Assembly: GCA_910579925.1 (NCBI GenBank) | Contig: CAJTVY010000002.1 | Location: 1 to 64,000, forward strand | Reading direction: 5' to 3' | DNA length: 64,000 nucleotides | From: an uncultured Dorea sp. | Lineage (GTDB): Bacteria; Bacillota; Clostridia; Lachnospirales; Lachnospiraceae | Shown: one piece after another, positions 57,906-64,000 of the stretch | How the letters are laid out: each line of letters begins with the position of its first letter | Position numbering within the stretch: position 1 is the stretch's first letter | Notes under the pieces: generated by a model | Databases searched by the model: none | Told to the model about the DNA's origin: nothing | The model's input: the letters and a program-made list of their open reading frames with translations, nothing else | Position numbers and translations under genes: made by a program

Positions 57906-58819
57906 TTACGCTCCCTCCGGTCCAGCAATGCATCCATGACCTCAACCAGACGTCCGATTTCCGGTTTCGACAACTGCTCGTCGGCGCCAAGCTGCTTTCC
58001 TTTAATCCGCATCTCTTCATTGATTAACGATGAGAAAATAACAACCGGCATATTCCTCATCTTCTCATCTTCCTTTACAAGCTTTGTCAGGCGATGGCCG
58101 TCCATCTCCGGCATCTCGATGTCCGTGATCAGAAGCGCCGCTCTCTTATAAAAATCGTCTTCTCCTCTAATACTCTCCAGGAATTCCCACGCTTCCTTTC
58201 CATTATTGAATGTCGTAAGATTACTATATCCGGCGCGGAAAAGCGAATCTGAGATCATCTTGGTCAGAAGAATAGAGTCTTCCGCAAGAATAATACTCTG
58301 ATCTCTCTGAATCCTCTCGCCGAGTTTGTCGATATCGGAAACCTGGATGCTCGTCTCTGGCGCAATCTCTGCCACAATCTTCTCGAAATCAAGGATCGTA
58401 ACAAGATTATCTCCGCACTGAGCAATACCTGTAGCAACCCCGTCCTCGCCATTCGTCAGCGCCTTGTCAGGTTTCTGGATTGCTTCCCAGGAAATCCTGC
58501 TGATTCCTACCACAGAATGTACACGGAATGCAATATGCATCTTATTGAAATTCGTAATAATGAACAGATCCCTGTCCTTCGTGTCCCCGCTTTCCCCTGT
58601 CAGATACTTTGGAAGATTAATAACTGTCAGAAGAGTTTCCCTGGGCTTGAAAATCCCTTCAACAGCGTTATGGGAATGCGGGATCGGCTTTACTTTATCC
58701 GCCATCATAATCTCCAGTACCTTTGCTACGTTAATTCCATACAGCTCGCCGAATATGGTAAACTGCATGACTTCAATCTCATTTGTTCCAGATTCCAATA
58801 AAATCTCTGTATTCGCCAT
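57902..58819 (-). CDS. cheV: Chemotaxis coupling protein CheV
   Basis: A 305-residue fusion of a CheW domain (about 12-155: VMQFTIFGELYGINVAKVLE, then VEGIFKPRETLLTVINL) and a receiver domain (about 173-300) with phosphoacceptor Asp233 (LLITDIEMPEMDG), an acidic pair (ILAEDS) and Lys (QLSKPEIG). It couples receptors to CheA and tunes adaptation. It sits between cheD and the HDOD gene. Confidence 0.94.
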   Translation of the reverse strand: MANTEILLESGTNEIEVMQFTIFGELYGINVAKVLEIMMADKVKPIPHSHNAVEGIFKPRETLLTVINLPKYLTGESGDTKDRDLFIITNFNKMHIAFRVHSVVGISRISWEAIQKPDKALTNGEDGVATGIAQCGDNLVTILDFEKIVAEIAPETSIQVSDIDKLGERIQRDQSIILAEDSILLTKMISDSLFRAGYSNLTTFNNGKEAWEFLESIRGEDDFYKRAALLITDIEMPEMDGHRLTKLVKEDEKMRNMPVVIFSSLINEEMRIKGKQLGADEQLSKPEIGRLVEVMDALLDRRERK

Positions 58820-58854
58820 ACATACTCACTCCTTTACATTCTATGTATATTTGA

Positions 58855-59337
58855 TTAAAGCATCTTTTCCGGCCTGCCCGCTGACCGTATGTACACCTGC
58901 CCGGTCGCCACGTCCAGCAACATGGTTCTTGCATAATTCGCTCCGACATCCTCACTGTAAACGCGCAGCCCTTCAGACATCAGAATTCTCTTCACATTCT
59001 GTGCGTTCCTCTCTCCGATATTGCCAAGACCGCCGCCGCCCTTCATTTCGAACATCTTAGCGCCTCCTGCAATCTTACATACCATCCGAGATTTTGTTGC
59101 ACCAAACGCAGAAAGCTTGCGCAGCGTTTCATGTATTCCCGTATCTGCAAATTTGTAGACATTGCCGTCCTTTGCACCACTCTTTTCCGGAAGCATAATA
59201 TGAAGAAGCGCTCCTAACTTAATCATCGGATCGTAAAAAGAAACACCGATACAAGAACCCAGCGCATATGTAATCAGTATGCCCTCCTGCCTCGTCATCT
59301 TCATATCAGCAATTCCAACCGATATCTTCTTCTCCAT
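58855..59337 (-). CDS. cheD: Chemoreceptor glutamine deamidase CheD
   Basis: A 160-residue CheD that deamidates receptor glutamines and interacts with CheC. The triad is visible: Cys29 (YALGSCIGVSFYDP), His46 (ALLHIMLP) and Thr66 (KFADTGI). It starts three bases after the cheC stop, the usual pairing. Normal length. Confidence 0.95.
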   Translation of the reverse strand: MEKKISVGIADMKMTRQEGILITYALGSCIGVSFYDPMIKLGALLHIMLPEKSGAKDGNVYKFADTGIHETLRKLSAFGATKSRMVCKIAGGAKMFEMKGGGGLGNIGERNAQNVKRILMSEGLRVYSEDVGANYARTMLLDVATGQVYIRSAGRPEKML

Positions 59338-59340
59338 CTA

Positions 59341-59961
59341 TCATTCAACTCCTAGTTTTCTCATAAGAACATTCAAAGATTCTACATCCGGCAGAAGCAG
59401 CATATTGCTGTTTAATGCTTTTCCGTCTATCTTGAACTCGCCTGTTATCATCATGATTCTGTCAGAATGCTGTCCCATCATCGCAATCGGCACACTCATT
59501 ATCCCTCCCAGCATATTCACGGCAAGCTGCGGAACCGATAATTCCACGCTCATATTCACCAGAGAAGCCATTGCCGTAATATAGGATGAAATCACGATAT
59601 TACCGATCTCCATCAGGACGGAAGAATCAATCTCTTCCAATTCAAAAAAATTCGCTTCCGTCTTACCAAGCATCCGGAATAAGATCTCGTCAGAAAACTG
59701 CTTTGTCAGAATGAACAGCATGATACCGCTTAATTCTCCCGACATCTCCACCAGTATGGCTGCGACAACTTCCTCAGGATCTCCTACATTGCTCAACGCT
59801 TCATTAAAATCCAGGATCTCTACCTTAGGAAGGGACATATTCACCTTTGCGCTCAGCATACTGGACAAGGCTGTCGCCGCGTTACCGCCGCCAATACTGC
59901 CGATCTCCTTCAGAATATCCATCTCTAGCTCATTCATCTCTTCATAAGTTTTTATCCCCAT
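59341..59961 (-). CDS. cheC: CheY-P phosphatase CheC (first site altered)
   Basis: A 206-residue CheC that dephosphorylates CheY-P and is stimulated by CheD. Two pseudo-symmetric phosphatase motifs of the E-x-x-N form are expected. The first reads Glu19-I-G-Ser22 (KEIGSIGGGNAATALS), so its Asn is replaced. The second is intact, Glu118-I-G-Asn121 (LMEIGNIVISSYITA). Activity therefore probably rests on the second site. It lies in the flhA-sigD-flgG-flgF-cheC-cheD-cheV operon. Confidence 0.93.
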   Translation of the reverse strand: MGIKTYEEMNELEMDILKEIGSIGGGNAATALSSMLSAKVNMSLPKVEILDFNEALSNVGDPEEVVAAILVEMSGELSGIMLFILTKQFSDEILFRMLGKTEANFFELEEIDSSVLMEIGNIVISSYITAMASLVNMSVELSVPQLAVNMLGGIMSVPIAMMGQHSDRIMMITGEFKIDGKALNSNMLLLPDVESLNVLMRKLGVE

Positions 59962-59972
59962 AATTCACCTCT

Positions 59973-60695
59973 CTATGTTCTTAATGTATTGATTGTATTA
60001 ATTACTTCATCAGATGTCTGAACCATCTTCAATGCATAAGAATACGCTCTCTGCGCCTCAATAATGCGTGTAAAGTCATCGGCGACGCTCGCTCCCGACA
60101 TCTCCAGTGCATGATCGACCACCTTTGCACCGGCAATCAGGAACGGCTCTCCGTTCTTCACAGACGGAGCAAATTCATTATTACCGACGCTTAACATTCC
60201 ATCCATAATATTGAATCCATAGACTCCAATCTCGCTGCTGAGTTCACCGCCGGTTTCCCCATTCAGAACCTGTATCGGATTACGGTTCTGATCCAGCACC
60301 AGATTTCCATTGTCATTCACCAGGTAAAAATCGTCTCCCCGCTTAGACATACTGAAATGCCCGTTCCTCGTATATGTAATCTCGTTGGTAATCGGACTTC
60401 TTACCATGAAAAATCCTTCGCCAACAATCGCATAATCGAATTTTCCCTCTGTCGTGATCAGTCCCTTCGGATCAAAATCCGTCTTTGTCTGCTCTACGAG
60501 AATTCCTGTACCGGCCTTCAGCGGGGTATCGTCCCCGTTATAGTTATTCAGATTATAATACATCAGATCCGTAAACACCGGCGTCTTTGCTTTATAACCA
60601 TAATTGTTCACATTGGCAAGGTTATTGGCAACAACGTCCAGTTTGCGCTGTTCCTCCATCGCCCCTCTTGCCGCCGTATAAAATGATGTATACAT
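59973..60695 (-). CDS. Flagellar hook-basal body rod protein (FlgF/FlgG family)
   Basis: A 240-residue rod/hook-family protein. The N-terminal helix and motif MYTSFYTAARGAMEEQRKLD, then VVANNLANVNNYGYKAK, is the flg_bb_rod signature, and the C-terminus ends in the matching coiled-coil helix (IIEAQRAYSYALKMVQTSDE). It probably forms the proximal or distal rod, and FlgF versus FlgG cannot be settled from sequence. It follows another rod protein by 64 bases. Confidence 0.92.
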   Translation of the reverse strand: MYTSFYTAARGAMEEQRKLDVVANNLANVNNYGYKAKTPVFTDLMYYNLNNYNGDDTPLKAGTGILVEQTKTDFDPKGLITTEGKFDYAIVGEGFFMVRSPITNEITYTRNGHFSMSKRGDDFYLVNDNGNLVLDQNRNPIQVLNGETGGELSSEIGVYGFNIMDGMLSVGNNEFAPSVKNGEPFLIAGAKVVDHALEMSGASVADDFTRIIEAQRAYSYALKMVQTSDEVINTINTLRT

Positions 60696-60759
60696 ATGCC
60701 ACTCCTCTCTGTCTCGTCTTCCCGCAGATAGCCAGAAGACGTCGCCTGTTATCAGTAGT

Positions 60760-61503
60760 CTATGTCGCAGACCCTATCGTAACCATCTTAGCTTCAAGCT
60801 GATCGTAGATCTTAAGAAGCTGTGCAGAACTTTGAAGAATCCGCTGACTGCTGATCATCCGCGTCATCTCTTCTGCCATTGATACATTAGAATCCTCCAG
60901 AAACTTCTGGTTCACGGCTGCTCCCTGGGCCGCCTGAGGCGCTCCCTGGGCCCGGAACACACTGCCGCTGATCTTGGTTAGCTGGCCGTAATCTGCAAAA
61001 TCTACGATCTGCAATGTTCCAAAGAACTGATTGCCATCCTCGCTGGTAATATTGCCCTGCTTGTCGATCGTCACTTTATCCGTTGTAAGACGGATCGCCC
61101 CGTTTGTTCCCTGTACTCTGCCGATTCCCGGCATCGTCAGATATCCCTCATTATCCAGATTAAAAGATCCGTCTCTTGTATATACCGGACCTTCCCCGGT
61201 ATCAATTACAAAGAAGCCATTACCGGTCAGTCCTACGTCTAACGCATTACCGGTCTCACGAATGCCTCCTTCCGTATAGTCCGTCACCCGTTCATCCGCA
61301 GTATTAACCCACGACACAGTCCCTACCGGAGTCTTGCCGCCTTTGTCATAACGATAGATCATCTCTTCACGGAAGGTACTCTGCATGATTCTGTCCATCC
61401 TATATCCCGGCGTAGAGACATTCGTCATGTTATTACTGATAACGTTCAGATTGCGGTTCTGTGTGATCATATTAGAAGTTAGATCATAATACCCTTGAAA
61501 CAT
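60760..61503 (-). CDS. Flagellar hook-basal body rod protein (FlgG-like)
   Basis: A 247-residue rod protein with the signature VISNNMTNVSTPGYRMDR, the central GTVSWVNTADERVTDYTEGG region, and a C-terminal helix (MAEEMTRMISSQRILQSSAQ). It overlaps the sigD gene end by 20 bases, so it is coupled to it. FlgG-like by its position after sigD, with FlgF as the alternative. Confidence 0.92.
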   Translation of the reverse strand: MFQGYYDLTSNMITQNRNLNVISNNMTNVSTPGYRMDRIMQSTFREEMIYRYDKGGKTPVGTVSWVNTADERVTDYTEGGIRETGNALDVGLTGNGFFVIDTGEGPVYTRDGSFNLDNEGYLTMPGIGRVQGTNGAIRLTTDKVTIDKQGNITSEDGNQFFGTLQIVDFADYGQLTKISGSVFRAQGAPQAAQGAAVNQKFLEDSNVSMAEEMTRMISSQRILQSSAQLLKIYDQLEAKMVTIGSAT

Positions 61504-62293
61504 TCCTGCTCTCCTTTTCTTCGTTGAATTTCTCCATGTGTTTTCGTAGTTTCTTTATTGCATTCGTATGAATCTGAGAGACACGCGGTTCACTGACATT
61601 CAATACGTCCGCAATCTGCCTCATGTTCAATTCATCTATATAATATAACGAGATCACCATCTGTTCATTCTCCTTAAGCATACCAACCCCGTCCGCCAGG
61701 ACCTGCGTAAGCTCCTTCTGAAGGAACTTACTCTCCGGCTGTTCACTTTTATCACCTTGCGGCAGCGTCACCCCGACCTCGTTGCCCTGCGCTTCTGCCA
61801 GCACCATATCCAGCGAAAGAATATTAAACAGCGACGCTTTACGCATTGTCTCCTGGTATTTCTCCGGAGTAATGTTCAGAAATTCCGTTACCTGCTGCAC
61901 AGAAGGATAGTATCCAAGTCTATTATATAACGTTGTGACCGCTTCTTCAATATCTCTTGTGCTCTTTCTTGTACTTCTTGGCACCCAGTCCTGCTTTCTG
62001 GCAAGATCAATGATCATTCCTTTGATTCTCTTGGAAATAAAAGTCTCGAATTTTACATTTTTTTCCATATCAAACTTGTCAATAGAGGACATGATCGCAA
62101 TGACTCCCTCACTGATAATATCATCTACCTGGGAAAAACTCATATAAATATCCCGCATCTGCAGCGCAATGCTCTTCACAAGATAGATATAGCGCATGAC
62201 GATCTCCTGCTTTACCTCCAGGCTGCCCGTCTCTTTATACAGTTTTAAAAGCTCTTCGTTCGTCTTGTCTTTATACTGTTCCTGTGTGTTCAT
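61484..62293 (-). CDS. sigD: RNA polymerase sigma factor for flagellar genes (SigD/FliA)
   Basis: A 269-residue sigma-28 factor. Region 2 (YIYLVKSIALQMRDIYMSFS, then DIISEGVIAIMSSIDKFD and FETFISKRIKGMIIDLAR), region 3 (LGYYPSVQQVTEFLNITP) and region 4 (LKENEQMVISLYYIDELNMR, then IADVLNVSEPRVSQIHTNA) are all present. It would read the TAAA-N15-GCCGATAT-type promoters found at 33179, 47882 and 52219. It follows flhA by 22 bases and overlaps flgG. Confidence 0.95.
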   Translation of the reverse strand: MNTQEQYKDKTNEELLKLYKETGSLEVKQEIVMRYIYLVKSIALQMRDIYMSFSQVDDIISEGVIAIMSSIDKFDMEKNVKFETFISKRIKGMIIDLARKQDWVPRSTRKSTRDIEEAVTTLYNRLGYYPSVQQVTEFLNITPEKYQETMRKASLFNILSLDMVLAEAQGNEVGVTLPQGDKSEQPESKFLQKELTQVLADGVGMLKENEQMVISLYYIDELNMRQIADVLNVSEPRVSQIHTNAIKKLRKHMEKFNEEKESRNVSRVL

Positions 62294-62315
62294 ACTGCAC
62301 TCCGTTTAGTCTCAT

Positions 62316-64000
62316 TTACATCGTAATATTGCCGATTGCCTGTATCTGGATATTATTGCTGATCTCGTTAAAGGACAGCACATATACATCCGGGAAAAAC
62401 TGCTCGATCAGACGGTAGACATGAATTCTTACCACCTGGCTCGTCAGAATGATCGGCGCCTGACCAAGTTCCTGGAATTTCTTCACTTCCTCGGACATCT
62501 GCGTAATCACGTTCTGCATCACGTCCGGGCTAAGCGCCAGATATACTCCATGGTCGCCGTTTGTCAGACTGGTAATAATATTCTTCTCCAGTTCCGCATC
62601 AAGGGTCACAACTCTCATGCTGTTGCCCTCGCAGAATCTTCTGGTAATCGTACGTTTCAATGCAACACGAATATTCTCCGTAATAGAATCCAGATCTCTC
62701 ACCGTCATAGACGAATCTACAATCGTCTCCATGATCGTCTCCATATCCTTAATCGGGATTCCCTCTTTGAGAAGATTCGTCAGAATCTTCTGGAAGTTAC
62801 CATAAGAAATCAGGTTTGGTATCAACTCATCTACAAGTTCCGGAGATTGCTTCTTCATGTTGTCAATCAGACGCACAACCTCCTGCCGGTTCAGCAATTC
62901 ATGCGCATGCTTCTTCACAGTCTCCGACAAATGCGTCAGCATAACAGACAAGGGGTCAATAACCGTATATCCGTAGATTTCAGCCATCTCTTTCTTATCA
63001 ATAGTAATCCATTTACTAGGAATACCATATGCAGGCTCAATCGTATCTATTCCATCGATCTCCTTTTCAAGGTTCGGCGGCTCCAGAGCAAGATAATAAT
63101 CTACCAGAATCTCTCCCTTTGCAACCTCCTCGCCCTTAATCTTAATCACATACTGGTTCGTATTCAGACTGGAACTGTCGCGCAGCCTGATTGAGGGAAT
63201 CACGAGCCCCATCTCCTGCGCATACTGACGCCGGAAGATGACGATACGGTCGATCATTCTTCCGCCGCTCGCCTCGTCCACAAGAGGAATCAGACTGTAT
63301 CCGAACTCCATCTCAATAGGCTCTACACTGATCAGCGAATATACGCTGTTGATATCTTTGAAGTTCTCCTCGTCCTCCATCATCTGCATGGGGTCTGCTT
63401 CCTGCACGCCCGGGCCGCCCCCCATAGCCATGGGCCCCTGCTCTTTCACCGTTGCAAATGTCTGCATACGGCGAAGGAGATAATAACCGCCCAGCATCAT
63501 TACCAGTGCAATAATAGAAAGCTGAAGTTTCGGCATACCCGGAACCGCAATCAGAATCGCAAGAACGCCGCCTGCAATCATAATTGACCTTGGCTGTGCC
63601 GAGAACTGTTTTGTCACGTCAATGTTCAGGCTGTCTTCCGCAACCGCACGGGTTACAATCATACCCGTTGCCGTTGAGATCAGAAGCGCCGGGATCTGTG
63701 ATACCAGACCGTCGCCGATCGTTGCAATAGAATATACCTGAAGCACTTCTGTGAATCCCATGCCGCCCTGTACCATACCGATAATACAGCCGCCAAGAAA
63801 GTTAACTGCCGTGATAATAAGGGACATGGTTGCATCTCCCTTAACAATCTTCGTGGCACCATCCATGGAACCGTAGAAGTCCGCTTCCTTCTGAATCTTA
63901 TAACGTCTTTCTTTCGCCTCGTCCTCTGTAATCAGTCCGCTTCCCAGGTCAGCGTCAATCGCCATCTGCTTACCGGGCATAGCGTCCAGTGTAAATCTGG
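62316..64000 (-). CDS. flhA: Flagellar export gate protein FlhA, N-terminal part outside the window
   Basis: A partial gene: 561 C-terminal residues lie in the window and the frame stays open to base 64000. The FHIPEP signature (RFTLDAMPGKQMAIDADL) is at the edge. Four more membrane helices follow, then the cytoplasmic domain (about 190 onward) with DPLSVMLTHLSETVKKHAHE, which forms the nonameric export ring and docks chaperone-cargo complexes. Roughly 130 residues with the first helices are missing. It precedes sigD directly, and no flhF or flhG lies between. Confidence 0.95.
   Translation of the reverse strand, partial: RFTLDAMPGKQMAIDADLGSGLITEDEAKERRYKIQKEADFYGSMDGATKIVKGDATMSLIITAVNFLGGCIIGMVQGGMGFTEVLQVYSIATIGDGLVSQIPALLISTATGMIVTRAVAEDSLNIDVTKQFSAQPRSIMIAGGVLAILIAVPGMPKLQLSIIALVMMLGGYYLLRRMQTFATVKEQGPMAMGGGPGVQEADPMQMMEDEENFKDINSVYSLISVEPIEMEFGYSLIPLVDEASGGRMIDRIVIFRRQYAQEMGLVIPSIRLRDSSSLNTNQYVIKIKGEEVAKGEILVDYYLALEPPNLEKEIDGIDTIEPAYGIPSKWITIDKKEMAEIYGYTVIDPLSVMLTHLSETVKKHAHELLNRQEVVRLIDNMKKQSPELVDELIPNLISYGNFQKILTNLLKEGIPIKDMETIMETIVDSSMTVRDLDSITENIRVALKRTITRRFCEGNSMRVVTLDAELEKNIITSLTNGDHGVYLALSPDVMQNVITQMSEEVKKFQELGQAPIILTSQVVRIHVYRLIEQFFPDVYVLSFNEISNNIQIQAIGNITM

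Overview
The window looks like a chromosomal segment of a flagellated, low-to-mid GC Firmicute of the Clostridia, most likely family Lachnospiraceae. The support is a SigD/FlhA/CheC-CheD-CheV flagellar locus, strong AGGAGG-type ribosome sites, T-box control of metG, meso-diaminopimelate dehydrogenase and a DUF6440 protein. No rRNA, tRNA or CRISPR array is visible, and the species cannot be named from sequence alone.

Layout. 1-6.2 kb is accessory: a tyrosine recombinase, a Uma2-type nuclease, an orphan two-component system (TCS), a nucleotidyltransferase/HEPN pair and a decayed ATPase remnant, the last two bracketed by a 15-bp inverted repeat. 6.2-11.2 kb holds a four-gene ABC-2 exporter/immunity-type operon divergent from its own TCS, with 11-bp-phased direct repeats between them. 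11.2-15.5 kb holds a DUF6440 gene under a palindromic operator/promoter, then a JetB-JetC (MksE-MksB, Wadjet-like) pair with its own promoter but without JetA or JetD. 15.5-24.8 kb is a catabolic island: an OPA-family MFS permease, a four-gene ABC importer, a phosphodiesterase-like alkaline phosphatase protein, a GH2 glycosidase and a divergent ArsR-type regulator. It predicts uptake and breakdown of a phosphorylated or phosphodiester-linked glycoside. A 168-bp near-palindrome (MITE-like) follows.

24.9-36.5 kb is mostly housekeeping (ddh, T-box-metG, a DUF885 peptidase-like protein, citrate synthase, rsmA, an alpha/beta hydrolase). It also contains two uncharacterised proteins, one of which (215 aa) lies behind a textbook SigD promoter. 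36.5-41.8 kb is a polyamine import operon, regulator-potABCD. 41.9-48.7 kb holds a SpoIID/peptidoglycan-binding/LysM protein, a chemoreceptor, a nucleotidyltransferase, an orphan FtsE-like ATPase with an altered Q-loop and a secreted C39-like protein.

48.8-64 kb is motility: a FlgN-like protein, fliS, fliD, a ParA-ComFB pair, a CZB-type chemoreceptor, and a long leftward operon flhA-sigD-flgG-flgF-cheC-cheD-cheV-HDOD-metalloprotease-like. flhA runs off the right edge. SigD-like promoters also lie upstream of fliD and the C39-like gene, and a weaker one precedes the nucleotidyltransferase-chemoreceptor pair.

The most unusual items are the JetBC pair without kleisin or nuclease, the SigD-linked unknown protein and its neighbour with an in-frame TGA upstream, the ParA-ComFB pair beside fliD, the FtsE-like protein lacking the Q-loop glutamine, and the operator/promoter overlap at 11.18-11.21 kb.
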